Shown here: positions 32,306 to 41,804 of the stretch, piece by piece
How positions within the stretch are numbered: the stretch's first letter is position 1
How the letters are laid out: each line of letters starts with the position of its first letter
DNA from: Zeimonas sp032027205
GTDB taxonomy: Bacteria > Pseudomonadota > Gammaproteobacteria > Burkholderiales > Burkholderiaceae_E
Assembly (NCBI GenBank): GCA_032027205.1
Contig: JAVSMN010000001.1
Location: forward strand, 1,116,001 to 1,180,000
Direction of reading: 5' to 3'
DNA length: 64,000 nt
Translations under genes and position numbers: made by a program
Notes under the pieces: generated by a model
What the model saw: only the letters and a program-made list of their open reading frames with translations
What the model was told of the DNA's origin: nothing
Database searches by the model: none

Positions 32306-34257
32306 CGCAGCGTCGGCTCGGCGAGGGCTTCCTCGCCTTCGTCGCCGGCGACGAGGTCGCCCGGCGTTGCGGTGGCCGCACCGACATCGACGAAGCGCGC
32401 CTGCACCGACAGGTCGATCTCGTCGGTAGCGAGCAGGTCGACGACGATGCGCCGCCCCGGCGCCAGCGCCGGCATCCCCGCCAGGCGGAAATAGAGCGGC
32501 GCGTCGGCCAGCCGCACCAGGTCTTCGCGCACGACGACCGCGTCGGCGCGGCGCAGTCGATGCTGCTCGATCCAGCGCAGGCACCAGTAGCGCTCCATCC
32601 GCTGCTGGAAATCGAGGTAGGCGCCGTAGCGGGCCTCGAAAGCCGAGACGATCGAGAAAAGCTCGGTGTCGTTGGCCGCCAGCGGAGGCTTGCGGCCAGC
32701 GAGCACGGCGAGCACCTGTCGCTGGTTGACCAGGTCGACGTATCGACGCAGCGGCGACGTCGACCACATGTAGTACGCCACGCCCAGCCCCTGGTGCGGC
32801 GCTGCGTGCGTGGCGGTTCGCACGCGCCCCGCCTGTTGCGCGCGAAACACGCCCGGCACGCGCGCGAGCGACAGCAGCCGCGCCCATTCGCTGTTGGCGA
32901 GGATCATCGCCTCGGCAACGATCCGGTCGAGCGGCTCGTCACGACGCCGCTGCACGATCCGCACGCGCTCCGCATCTCCTTCGCGCTCGACGTAGAAGCT
33001 GAAGTCGGCGCGGGAACGCGTCTCGGGCTTGCCGCGCACACGGTCGCGCTCGGCCGACAGCGCCTTGGCCAGCCGCCACAGCACGCGGATCGCGTCGGCG
33101 CGCGGATGATCGATCGGCGCGCCCGAGTCGAGCGCCGCCTCGTCGAATCGCGCATCGAGCGCGTCGTGCCGCAGGTTGTCGGCAACGACGATGCGTTCCA
33201 CGCGTGAGGTCTTCGAGACGATGCACTCGCCGCTGGCATCGACATCGACATACAACGACAGCGCGGCGACCTCGCGCCCCGCATCGAGCGAGAACGTTGC
33301 GATCGTCGGCTGCGGCAGCATCGTGATCTTGTCGCCGGGAAGGTAGACGGTGGCCATGCGCGCGCGCGCGAGCGCGTCGACCTCGCCGCCGTGCTCGATC
33401 GCCACGCCCGGGGCAGCAATGTGGATGCCGATGCGCCAGCCGCCAGTCGGAAGCGACTGCACCGAAAGGCAGTCGTCGATCTCGGTGGTCGTCGAGTCGT
33501 CGATCGAGAACGCGTCTACCGCTGCGCGCGGCAGCGCGTCGATCGCGCGATGCGCTTCGGACAACGGGTCGCCTTGCAGCGCGACGCCGAAGCCCTGCGG
33601 GAAATGCTCGGCCTCGAAACGCGCGACGTGCATCGCGCGCGGCGATTCGAAGGCGCCGAGCGCGCACAGCAGTCGCTCGGGCGTCGGATGCTCGGCGGAC
33701 AACGAAAGCTCGAGCGCCTTCCAGGACGGCGAGTTGCGGTCGGGGCGCGCGAGCAGCTGGGCCGCCTGCACGGCGACTTCCTCGGGGAGCTCGCCGCGAC
33801 GCATCGCCTGCGCGTGCGCCTCGATCCGCTCCTGCTCGCGACGGCGTCGCTCGAGCGTGGCGAGCGCCGAGCGCAGCACCTCGGGCGGAGCGGCGCGATA
33901 ACGCCCGCGTCCCTTGCGATGGAAGTACACCGGCGCCGAGTGCAGCTTCAGCAGCAGCGCCGTCGCCTCCACCGCACTGGAGCGATGGCCGTGGTATTCG
34001 TCGGCCAGTTCGCCAAAGGCGAACTCGGCCTGCGGCGCGCACTCCCACAGGAAGTCGACGTCGATCGAATCGGCGATCTGGCGCGCGGCGGGGATCAGCG
34101 CATCGGGCGCGGGCGCGTCGAAGCGCAGCAGCACATGGCTCGCCTTGACCTTCGTGCGCTTGCCGCTGGCCATCTCGACCTGCAGGCTGCCACCCGTCTC
34201 CGACAGTGCCGTGCCGGCGCGGAAATCGCCGTTGTCCTCGAACAGGAGATGCTTCAT
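32302..34257 (-). CDS. RNase II family exoribonuclease (RNB domain)
   Basis: A 651-residue protein. The RNB catalytic domain holds the metal-binding aspartates in FSIDDSTTTEIDDCLSV, followed by GWRIGIHIAAPG and, near the end of the domain, YYMWSTSPLRRYVDLVNQRQ. An N-terminal region of about 200 residues replaces the usual cold-shock domains and an S1-like tail is poorly conserved. RNB enzymes degrade single-stranded RNA 3' to 5'. This variant matches the Burkholderiales form usually annotated as ribonuclease II or VacB. The ATG at 34257 gives a family-like MKHLLFEDNGDFRAG start. The stop overlaps the tonB-like gene. Confidence 0.87.
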   Translation of the reverse strand: MKHLLFEDNGDFRAGTALSETGGSLQVEMASGKRTKVKASHVLLRFDAPAPDALIPAARQIADSIDVDFLWECAPQAEFAFGELADEYHGHRSSAVEATALLLKLHSAPVYFHRKGRGRYRAAPPEVLRSALATLERRRREQERIEAHAQAMRRGELPEEVAVQAAQLLARPDRNSPSWKALELSLSAEHPTPERLLCALGAFESPRAMHVARFEAEHFPQGFGVALQGDPLSEAHRAIDALPRAAVDAFSIDDSTTTEIDDCLSVQSLPTGGWRIGIHIAAPGVAIEHGGEVDALARARMATVYLPGDKITMLPQPTIATFSLDAGREVAALSLYVDVDASGECIVSKTSRVERIVVADNLRHDALDARFDEAALDSGAPIDHPRADAIRVLWRLAKALSAERDRVRGKPETRSRADFSFYVEREGDAERVRIVQRRRDEPLDRIVAEAMILANSEWARLLSLARVPGVFRAQQAGRVRTATHAAPHQGLGVAYYMWSTSPLRRYVDLVNQRQVLAVLAGRKPPLAANDTELFSIVSAFEARYGAYLDFQQRMERYWCLRWIEQHRLRRADAVVVREDLVRLADAPLYFRLAGMPALAPGRRIVVDLLATDEIDLSVQARFVDVGAATATPGDLVAGDEGEEALAEPTLR

Positions 34258-34398
34258 CTGCGGGGCGTCGGTTCCCGGCCGATTATAGGGGGCGTCAGGG
34301 CGCGCAGCCGGCGCCCGCGTGCCGCACGGCGCCCGATCGCCGCCCGTCGGCGACGCGAGGGCTGCCGTCGGCATCGGTGCGCGTGCCGCGCTCGCTGC

Positions 34399-35139
34399 TC
34401 AGAGCGTGATGCCGCCCGACACCTCGATGACGGCGCCGTTGATGTACGCCGCCTCGTCGCTGGCGAGGAACGCGTAGACCGCGGCGATCTCCTCGGGCTC
34501 GCCGAGCCGTCCGAGCGGCACCTTGTCGATCGTCTTCTGCATCACCGCCGGAGGAATCGAGGCAAGGATCGGCGTGCGCACGAAGCCCGGGCAGACGGCG
34601 ATCGCGCGCACGCCCTTGGGCCCCAGTTCGCGCGCCCACGTCTTCGTGAAGGCGATGACGCCGGCCTTGGTGGCCGCGTAATTGGTCTGGCCGAAGTTGC
34701 CGTACAGCCCGACCACCGACGAGGCGTTCAGGATCACGCCCGAGCCCTGGCGAATCATCGCGTCGGCCACCGCCTGCGTGCACAGGAACACGCCCTTGAG
34801 GTTCACGTCGATCACGCGATCGAACTGCTCCTCGCTCATCTTGACCAGGCGCGCATCCTGCGTGATGCCGGCGTTGTTCACCAGGCAGTCGATGCGTCCG
34901 AAGGCCGCGAGCGCCGCCGCCGCCATCGCCTCGACGCTCGCCCGATCGGTGACGTCGACGCGCGCACCGATCGCACGCGCGCCCGACTCGACGAGCGAAG
35001 CCACCGCTTCGTCGACGCGTGCCGCATCGAGATCGGCGACGACCACCGCCGCCCCCTCGGCGGCAAACTTGCGCGCCGTCGCCATGCCGATTCCGCCGGT
35101 CGCTCCGGTGATGATCGCCGCCTTGCCCTTCAGTCTCAT
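34399..35139 (-). CDS. SDR-family 3-oxoacyl-ACP / acetoacetyl-CoA reductase-like
   Basis: A 246-residue classical short-chain dehydrogenase. The NAD(P) loop is ITGATGGIGMA, the NNAG motif is present, and the catalytic set is Ser141, Tyr154 and Lys158 in SVVGLYGNFGQTNYAATKAG. The C-terminus AAYINGAVIEVSGGITL is FabG-like. Substrate choice between 3-oxoacyl-ACP and acetoacetyl-CoA cannot be decided from sequence; the absence of other fab or pha genes nearby leaves it open. AAGGAG precedes the ATG, which overlaps the stop of the YqiA-like gene by four bases. Confidence 0.85.
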   Translation of the reverse strand: MRLKGKAAIITGATGGIGMATARKFAAEGAAVVVADLDAARVDEAVASLVESGARAIGARVDVTDRASVEAMAAAALAAFGRIDCLVNNAGITQDARLVKMSEEQFDRVIDVNLKGVFLCTQAVADAMIRQGSGVILNASSVVGLYGNFGQTNYAATKAGVIAFTKTWARELGPKGVRAIAVCPGFVRTPILASIPPAVMQKTIDKVPLGRLGEPEEIAAVYAFLASDEAAYINGAVIEVSGGITL

Positions 35140-35777
35140 TTCGCTCCTTCCCTTCGTCGCGGTGGTTCACCGCGTGCATCGAAACCTGCGAAGCCGAGCA
35201 CTTCGCCCGCCAGCGCATCGAAATCCGACAGTCCGTGGTCGCCGCCCTCGAGCAGGATCGTGCGCACTGCGGGGTAACGCGCGGTCATCTCGCGCCAGTC
35301 GAGCACCTCGTCGCCCTTGGCGGCGACCAGCAGATAGCGTTCCGGATCGCGCAGCGCGCCCGCCTGCAGCGCACGCAATTCGTCCAGGTAGCGCGCCTCG
35401 AAGCGAAACGGTCGATCGTCGTGGTAGCCGCGCAGCTCGCCGACGTACGGGGCGAGATCGCGCGCCGGGTCGATCGCCGGATTGAGCAGCACCGCGCGCG
35501 CGCCGCTGCGCTCGGCGAGCCAGGTCGCGTAGTAGCCGCCGAGCGAGCTGCCGACCAGTGTGTCGTCGGGGCCGGGAGCGATGTCGCGCTCGACGAGCGC
35601 GACGGCCTCGGCGGGCGACGCTGGCAATTGCGGGCAGGCAAAACGCTCGCCGGCGCCGAGCGCGCGCAGGCGTTCCTCGAGGATGCGCGCCTTGAACGAC
35701 TGCGGCGACGAACGGAAACCGTGCAGATAGACGAGCCGGCCCGTGGCTCGCGCGGTCGATGCGCCCGAGCTCGTCAT
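35136..35777 (-). CDS. YqiA/YcfP family alpha/beta hydrolase
   Basis: A 213-residue esterase-like protein. The start of the fold is RLVYLHGFRSSPQSFKA and the nucleophile elbow is LVGSSLGGYYATWLAE (Gly-X-Ser-X-Gly as GSSLG). A C-terminal DHGLSDFDA segment supplies the probable His, and the acid is in AAKGDEVLDW. YqiA of E. coli has weak esterase activity; the physiological substrate is unknown. It is translationally coupled to mpl upstream and to the SDR gene downstream by ATGA overlaps. Confidence 0.85.
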   Translation of the reverse strand: MTSSGASTARATGRLVYLHGFRSSPQSFKARILEERLRALGAGERFACPQLPASPAEAVALVERDIAPGPDDTLVGSSLGGYYATWLAERSGARAVLLNPAIDPARDLAPYVGELRGYHDDRPFRFEARYLDELRALQAGALRDPERYLLVAAKGDEVLDWREMTARYPAVRTILLEGGDHGLSDFDALAGEVLGFAGFDARGEPPRRREGAK

Positions 35778-37165
35778 GCTGCGGGGACCGATGAGGCGTC
35801 CGTTTCGCGCGCGGCCAGCGCATCGAGCAACCGCTGGTGGATGCCGCCGAAGGACCCGTTGCTCATCGCCAGCACGAAGTCGCCCGCGCGCGCGTCGGAG
35901 ACGATCGCGTCGACGAGTGCGGACAGCCCGTGCTCGACGCGGGCACGCGCGCCGAGCGGCGCGAGCGCCCCGGCGACGTCCCAGTCGAGTCCAGCCGCAT
36001 GGCAGTAGACGAGATCGGCCTCGCGCAGCGAGTCCGGCAGTTGCGCCGCCATCGTCCCCAGCTTCATCGTGTTCGAGCGCGGCTCGAGCACGGCGAGAAT
36101 GCGCGCCTGCGGACCCACGCGCTCGCGCAGGCCCGCCACCGTGGTGGCGATCGCTGTCGGGTGGTGCGCGAAATCGTCGATGACGGTGACACCGGCCGCC
36201 GTGCCGCGCGTCTCCAGCCGCCGGCGCACGCCTTCGAAGCCCGCCAGTGCGTCGATCGCCGCGGCCGGTGTCACGCCGGCGTGGCGCGCCGCGGCGATCG
36301 CGGCGAGCGCGTTGGCGCGACTGTGCGCGCCGGCCAGCGCCACGCGGCAGCGCCCCAGGCGCTCGGCGCCGAAATGGACGTCGAAGAAACTGGCGACGCC
36401 GTCGTCGTCAACGGCGTCCATATGCCAGCCGTCGCTAGCGAGGAAGCCTTCGCTTTCGCTCCACAGGCCGCGGGCGAGCACCCGTCCGAGCGCCGCGTCC
36501 GCGGCGTTGTGGACGATCCGTCCGCTGCGCGCGATCGTTCGAACGAGATGATGAAATTGGGTCTCGATCGCGGCGAGATCTGCGAAGATGTCCGCATGAT
36601 CGAATTCGAGGTTATTCAACAGCAGCGTGCGCGGACGGTAGTGCACGAACTTCGAGCGCTTATCGAAGAACGCCGTGTCGTACTCGTCGGCTTCGATGAC
36701 GAAATGCTCGCCCTCGCCGAGCCGCGCCGAAACCGGGAAGTTGCGCGCGACGCCGCCGATGAGGAAGCCGGGTTTGCAGCCGTTCGCCTCGAGGATCCAG
36801 GCAAGGAGCGAGGCGGTCGTCGTTTTTCCGTGAGTTCCGGCAACAGCGAGTACCCACTTGCGCCCCAGCGCATGCTCGGCGAGCCATTGCGGGCCCGAAG
36901 TGAACGGATCGCGGGCGTCGAGAATCGCCTCCATCAGCGGATTGCCGCGCGAGACGACGTTCCCCACCACCCACAGGTCGGGCGCCAGCGAGCGTTGCGC
37001 GGCGTCGTAGCCTTCGATGAGTTCGATGCCGAGCGCGCGCAACTGCTCGCTCATCGGCGGGTAGACGTTCGCATCGCAGCCGGTGACGCGATGGCCGGCC
37101 TGCGTCGCGATCGCGGCGATGCCGCCCATGAACGTCCCGCAGATGCCGAGAATGTGGATGTGCAT
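35774..37165 (-). CDS. mpl: UDP-N-acetylmuramate:L-Ala-gamma-D-Glu-mesoDAP ligase
   Basis: A 463-residue Mur-ligase family protein of the murein recycling pathway, joining recovered tripeptide to UDP-MurNAc. The N-terminus MHIHILGICGTFMGGIA is Mpl-like, the ATP-binding loop is VAGTHGKTTTASLLAW, and IEADEYDTAFFDKRSKF and NNLEFDHADIF are typical of the central domain. The C-terminal domain has DDFAHHPTAI and LEPRSNTMKLG. The start at 37165 is the first ATG of the conserved region. It is the first gene of a minus-strand run, divergent from an unknown gene 37 bases away. Confidence 0.95.
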   Translation of the reverse strand: MHIHILGICGTFMGGIAAIATQAGHRVTGCDANVYPPMSEQLRALGIELIEGYDAAQRSLAPDLWVVGNVVSRGNPLMEAILDARDPFTSGPQWLAEHALGRKWVLAVAGTHGKTTTASLLAWILEANGCKPGFLIGGVARNFPVSARLGEGEHFVIEADEYDTAFFDKRSKFVHYRPRTLLLNNLEFDHADIFADLAAIETQFHHLVRTIARSGRIVHNAADAALGRVLARGLWSESEGFLASDGWHMDAVDDDGVASFFDVHFGAERLGRCRVALAGAHSRANALAAIAAARHAGVTPAAAIDALAGFEGVRRRLETRGTAAGVTVIDDFAHHPTAIATTVAGLRERVGPQARILAVLEPRSNTMKLGTMAAQLPDSLREADLVYCHAAGLDWDVAGALAPLGARARVEHGLSALVDAIVSDARAGDFVLAMSNGSFGGIHQRLLDALAARETDASSVPAA

Positions 37166-37202
37166 CGGGGGCGATAATGTGCGCTTGCGGATTCTACAGA
37201 CG

Positions 37203-37799
37203 ATGACCGACAACACCGATCCCGTGCGCCTGGAGATCGCCGCCACGGCCGCGCGACTGCTCGCCGACGGAGCCACCGACTACGCCAGCGCCAAGCGCAA
37301 GGCCGCCCAGCGCGTGCTCGGCGAGCGCGCCGCGCCGAAGGCGTCGATGCCGGACAACGACGAGGTCGACGCCGCGCTGCTCGAGCATCTGCAGCTGTTC
37401 GACGCCGGGCACGCCGAGCGCGTCGTGCAGCGTCGGCGAGCGGCCGCCGACCTGATGCAGCGGCTCGAAGAGTTCCAGCCCTACCTGACGGGCGCGGTGT
37501 GGAAGGGCATCGTCACCGAGCACGCGCCGATCCACCTGCAACTTTTCCACGACAACACGAAGGACGTGCAGATCGACCTGCTGAATCGCGGCGTCGATTT
37601 CGACGTGGTCGCGGTGCCGCACTTTCGCGGTGGCCCCGACGTCGAGGCGATCACCTTCTGGATGGCCGACGCGCCGGTGCTGCTGTCGCTGTATCGGCAC
37701 GACGACCTGCGCGGCGCGCTGAAGGGCGCGCGCGGCGACGCGGGCCCGGAGCGCGGCAATCGCCGCGCGCTGCTCGGCCGGCTCGGCGAGGCAGCATGA
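37203..37799 (+). CDS. Conserved-type protein of unknown function
   Basis: A 198-residue soluble protein with no signal peptide or membrane helix. The N-terminal half is helical and Lys/Arg-rich (AAQRVLGERAAPK); the middle has AVWKGIVTEHAPIHLQLFHD and DVQIDLLNRGVDFDVVAVPH, suggesting an alpha/beta fold that recalls nucleotidyltransferases. I do not recognise the family. Genes like this precede TlpA-type thioredoxins in many Burkholderiales, and here the stop overlaps the thioredoxin start, so co-expression is clear while function is not. Confidence 0.8.
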   Translation: MTDNTDPVRLEIAATAARLLADGATDYASAKRKAAQRVLGERAAPKASMPDNDEVDAALLEHLQLFDAGHAERVVQRRRAAADLMQRLEEFQPYLTGAVWKGIVTEHAPIHLQLFHDNTKDVQIDLLNRGVDFDVVAVPHFRGGPDVEAITFWMADAPVLLSLYRHDDLRGALKGARGDAGPERGNRRALLGRLGEAA

Positions 37800-38329
37800 A
37801 AGAGGGGCGACGCATCTGGATCGGCGGTGCTGCGCTGGCGCTGGGCTTCGGCGGCTTCGGCGCCTGGGTCGCCTCGCGCCAGTATCGGCTGGCCACCGCC
37901 GACAACTCCGCGGTCGACCTGCTGCTCGGGCTGGCGATGCCCGATGCGCAGGGCCGCGAGGTGCGCCTGGCCGAGTGGCGCGGCAAGCCGCTCGTCGTCA
38001 ACTTCTGGGCCACCTGGTGCCCGCCCTGCGTCGGCGAGATGCCTGAGTTGAGCGAGATGCAGCACGACTATGCCGCGCGCGGGCTACAGATCATCGGCAT
38101 CGGTATCGATTCGGACAAGAACATCCGCCAATTCGCCGAGAAGATGCCGATGAGCTACCCACTGCTCGTCGCCGGCCCGGGCGGCACCGAGTTGACGCGC
38201 CGCTTCGGCAACACTTCGGGTTCGCTGCCCTTTACCGCCGTCGTCGATCGCGACGGCCGCATCCGCCACCGGATCCTCGGGCGCTTCGACAACGCCGACC
38301 TGCGCGCCGCGATCGCCGTGACGCTCTGA
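37796..38329 (+). CDS. TlpA/ResA-like membrane-anchored thioredoxin
   Basis: A 177-residue protein with an N-terminal signal anchor (about residues 8-27) and a periplasmic thioredoxin fold with redox cysteines Cys75 and Cys78 in WATWCPPC. The cis-Pro region is SLPFTAVVDRDGRI. TlpA and ResA proteins keep thiols reduced, for example on apocytochrome c. The CPPC pair is typical of low-potential TlpA proteins. Its start overlaps the stop of the unknown upstream gene by four bases; the gap to aroQ is 106 bases. Confidence 0.88.
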   Translation: MKEGRRIWIGGAALALGFGGFGAWVASRQYRLATADNSAVDLLLGLAMPDAQGREVRLAEWRGKPLVVNFWATWCPPCVGEMPELSEMQHDYAARGLQIIGIGIDSDKNIRQFAEKMPMSYPLLVAGPGGTELTRRFGNTSGSLPFTAVVDRDGRIRHRILGRFDNADLRAAIAVTL

Positions 38330-38435
38330 GCGGTGCTCGCCAGCCGCCGCGACACTACTGGCGTTCATCGCCCAACCGGCGTATAAAGGCGTCCAACTTC
38401 CCGCAAATGCGCCAGATCCTCCAGCGCGTGCCTGC

Positions 38436-38954
38436 TTGACGACGTCCTCGAAACTGCTCTGGGTGCTGCACGGACCCAACCTGAACCTGCTGGGCGCGCG
38501 CGAGCCGGAAGTCTACGGTTCGACCCGGCTCGACGAGATCGACGCCGACCTCGCACGACTGTGCGCCGAGCACGGGCATCGCTTCGAGAGCTTTCAGTCG
38601 AACCACGAAGGCGCGCTGATTGACCGGGTGCAGCAGGCGCGCGAGCGCGAGGTGGCGTTCATCGTGCTGAACCCGGCCGCGTTCACGCACACGAGCGTTG
38701 CCCTGCGCGACGCGCTGGCTGCGGTGGCGGTTCCGTTCATCGAAGTGCACCTGTCGAACATCCACCGCCGCGAAGCGTTCCGCCACCGCTCGTATTTCTC
38801 CGATCTGGCCGTCGGCATCGTCGTCGGGCTGGGCCCGATCAGCTATCGGCTCGCGATGCAGGCGGCGATCGAGTCGCTGCGCGCGCCCGCCACCGGTGCG
38901 GCGCCGGCCGCTGCCGAAGCGGCGCACCCCCCGCGCCGCGCCCCCAAAGGTTGA
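38436..38954 (+). CDS. aroQ: 3-dehydroquinate dehydratase, type II
   Basis: A 172-residue type II dehydroquinase, third step of the shikimate pathway. It shows VLHGPNLNLLGAREPEVYG with the catalytic Tyr, SNHEGALIDRVQQA, NPAAFTHTSVALRDAL and the His in FIEVHLSNIHRREAFRHRSY. The only reasonable start is TTG at 38436; no ATG precedes the conserved core and the ribosome-binding site is weak. An Ala/Pro-rich tail of about 25 residues extends the protein. It lies six bases before accB, an arrangement (aroQ-accB-accC) seen in many proteobacteria. Confidence 0.93.
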   Translation: MTTSSKLLWVLHGPNLNLLGAREPEVYGSTRLDEIDADLARLCAEHGHRFESFQSNHEGALIDRVQQAREREVAFIVLNPAAFTHTSVALRDALAAVAVPFIEVHLSNIHRREAFRHRSYFSDLAVGIVVGLGPISYRLAMQAAIESLRAPATGAAPAAAEAAHPPRRAPKG

Positions 38955-38960
38955 AGGTAA

Positions 38961-39434
<474 letters not shown>

Positions 39435-39455
39435 CGCGAGCCCGACACACTCCCG

Positions 39456-40805
39456 ATGTTCGAGAAGCTGCTGATCGCCAACCGGGGCGAGATCGCGCTG
39501 CGCATCCAGCGCGCGTGCCGGGAACTGGGCATCAAGACGGTCGTCGTGCACTCGCAGGCCGACACCGAGGCCAAGTACGTGAAGCTCGCCGACGAGTCGG
39601 TCTGCATCGGACCGGCGCCGTCGCGCGACAGCTACCTGAACGTGCCCGCGATCATCAGCGCGGCCGAGGTCACCGACGCCGAAGCGATCCACCCCGGCTA
39701 TGGCTTCCTGTCGGAGAACGCCGATTTCGCCGAGCGCGTCGAGAAGAGCGGCTTCGTCTTCATCGGCCCGCGCCCCGAGTCGATCCGGATGATGGGCGAC
39801 AAGGTCTCGGCGAAGGATGCGATGAAGAAGGCGGGCGTGCCGGTGGTGCCCGGCTCGGAAGGCGCGCTGCCCGACGATCCGAAGGAGATCCTGCGCACTG
39901 CGCGCGCGATCGGCTACCCGGTGATCGTGAAGGCAGCCGGCGGCGGCGGCGGCCGCGGCATGCGCGTCGTGCACACCGAGGCCGCGCTGATCGCCGCGGT
40001 GACGATGACGCGCAGCGAGGCGCAGGCTGCGTTCAACAACCCGAACGTCTATCTCGAGAAGTTCCTCGAGAACCCGCGCCACATCGAGATCCAGGTGCTG
40101 GCCGACGAGCACCGCAACGCGGTGCACCTGGGCGAGCGCGACTGCTCGATGCAGCGCCGTCACCAGAAGATCATCGAGGAAGCGCCCGCGCCGGGGATTC
40201 CGCGACGCGCGATCGACCGCATCGCGCAGCGCTGCGCCGACGCCTGCCGCAAGATGAACTATCGCGGCGCGGGCACCTTCGAGTTCCTGTTCGAGAACGG
40301 CGAGTTCTATTTCATCGAGATGAACACGCGCGTGCAGGTCGAGCATCCGGTGACCGAGTTGATCACCGGCATCGACATCGTGCAGGAGCAGATCCGCATC
40401 GCCTGCGGCGAGAGGCTGCGCTTCCGCCAGCGCGACATCCGGCTGCAGGGACACGCGATCGAGTGCCGCATCAACGCCGAGGACCCGTTCCGCTTCACGC
40501 CGTCGCCCGGCCGGATCACCGCCTGGCATCCGCCCGGAGGCCCAGGCATCCGCGTCGATTCGCACGTCTACACGAACTACTTCGTGCCGCCGAACTACGA
40601 CTCGATGATCGCCAAGGTGATCGCCTACGGCGAGACGCGCGACCAGGCGATCCGCCGCATGCGCATCGCGCTCTCCGAAATGGCGGTGGACGGCATCCGC
40701 ACCAACCTGCCGCTGCATCGGGAGCTGCTCACCGATGCGCATTTCGTGCAGGGCGGCACGCCGATCCACTATCTCGAGCAGAAGCTCGCGCTGCGCCGCG
40801 CCTGA
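39456..40805 (+). CDS. accC: Biotin carboxylase subunit of acetyl-CoA carboxylase
   Basis: A 449-residue ATP-grasp enzyme that carboxylates the biotin of AccB. Signatures are KLLIANRGEIALRIQRACRE at the start, the Gly-rich ATP loop KAAGGGGGRGMR, RDCSMQRRHQKIIEEAPAP, EFLFENGEFYFIEMNTRVQV and the C-terminal NAEDPFRFTPSPGRI. Length and termini fit bacterial AccC exactly. It is the middle gene of aroQ-accB-accC-prmA. Confidence 0.97.
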   Translation: MFEKLLIANRGEIALRIQRACRELGIKTVVVHSQADTEAKYVKLADESVCIGPAPSRDSYLNVPAIISAAEVTDAEAIHPGYGFLSENADFAERVEKSGFVFIGPRPESIRMMGDKVSAKDAMKKAGVPVVPGSEGALPDDPKEILRTARAIGYPVIVKAAGGGGGRGMRVVHTEAALIAAVTMTRSEAQAAFNNPNVYLEKFLENPRHIEIQVLADEHRNAVHLGERDCSMQRRHQKIIEEAPAPGIPRRAIDRIAQRCADACRKMNYRGAGTFEFLFENGEFYFIEMNTRVQVEHPVTELITGIDIVQEQIRIACGERLRFRQRDIRLQGHAIECRINAEDPFRFTPSPGRITAWHPPGGPGIRVDSHVYTNYFVPPNYDSMIAKVIAYGETRDQAIRRMRIALSEMAVDGIRTNLPLHRELLTDAHFVQGGTPIHYLEQKLALRRA

Positions 40806-40849
40806 GCGCGTACTGCTGGCTCGGCTGCGCAACGAAGGGCGACGCTGCG

Positions 40850-41782
40850 ATGTGGCTGCGAATCCGCTTCCTCGTCGAAGGCGTGGCCGCCGAGGCGTGG
40901 ACCGATGCGCTGCTCGCCGCCGGCGCCTCGTCGGTCGACACGAGCGACGCCGACGCCGATTCCGAAGCGGAATGCGCGTTGTTCGGCGAACCGGGCGAGC
41001 CGCCGCCGGCCGGCGCATGGCCGCGCACGCTGGTCACGGCGCTCGTTGCGCAGGAGGAGCCGCTTGCGCATTCCCTCGACAACGAACGGCGGCGCGCAGA
41101 CGAACTCCTCGCGCGCGCGGCGGCGCTCGCCGTGCAGCCGGTCCCGACCGAAATCGAACTCGACCGCCTCGGCGACGAAGACTGGGTGCAGGCCACGCAG
41201 CGCCAGTTCGCCGCCTTCCCGGTCGGGAATCGACTGTGGATCACGCCGTCGTGGCACGCGTCGTCGCAGCCTGCGCCCGAGGCGCGCGCGACCATCGTGC
41301 TCGATCCCGGGCTCGCGTTCGGCACCGGCAGCCATCCGACAACGCGCCTGTGCCTCGAGTGGCTCGACGAAAACCTGCGCACCGGCGAGACGGTGATCGA
41401 CTACGGATGCGGGTCGGGGATCCTCGCCATCGCCGCTGCGCGACTGGGCGCACGCAACGTCACCGGCATCGACATCGATCCGCAGGCGCTGGCGGCAGCT
41501 GCGCGCAACGCTGCCGACAACGGCGTGGCAATCGAGCTGCGATCGAGCGGCGACACGATGCCGCCGCCGGCCGACGTCGTCGTCGCCAACATCCTCGCGA
41601 ACCCGTTGCGCGTGCTGGCGCCGCTGCTCGAGACGCTGGTCGCCGCGGGTGGCCGGCTCGTTCTCGCCGGTCTGCTCGACCGGCAGGCGGACGAGATCGC
41701 ACGCTGCTACCGGCAAGTGGCACTGCAGGCATGGCGCTCGGCCGAAGGCTGGACTTGCCTGGCGGGAACCCGTCGCCGATGA
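40850..41782 (+). CDS. prmA: Ribosomal protein L11 methyltransferase
   Basis: A 310-residue SAM-dependent enzyme that trimethylates ribosomal protein L11. The N-terminal substrate-recognition domain ends near residue 95; the Rossmann domain contains PGLAFGTGSHPTTRLCLEWL, VIDYGCGSGILAIAAARLGA (motif I) and VVVANILANPL, all diagnostic for PrmA. The ATG at 40850 gives MWLRIRFLVEG, the usual start. It follows accC by 44 bases, a common arrangement in beta- and gammaproteobacteria. Confidence 0.95.
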   Translation: MWLRIRFLVEGVAAEAWTDALLAAGASSVDTSDADADSEAECALFGEPGEPPPAGAWPRTLVTALVAQEEPLAHSLDNERRRADELLARAAALAVQPVPTEIELDRLGDEDWVQATQRQFAAFPVGNRLWITPSWHASSQPAPEARATIVLDPGLAFGTGSHPTTRLCLEWLDENLRTGETVIDYGCGSGILAIAAARLGARNVTGIDIDPQALAAAARNAADNGVAIELRSSGDTMPPPADVVVANILANPLRVLAPLLETLVAAGGRLVLAGLLDRQADEIARCYRQVALQAWRSAEGWTCLAGTRRR

Positions 41783-41804
41783 TCGGGCGAGACCGGGAGG
41801 ACTG

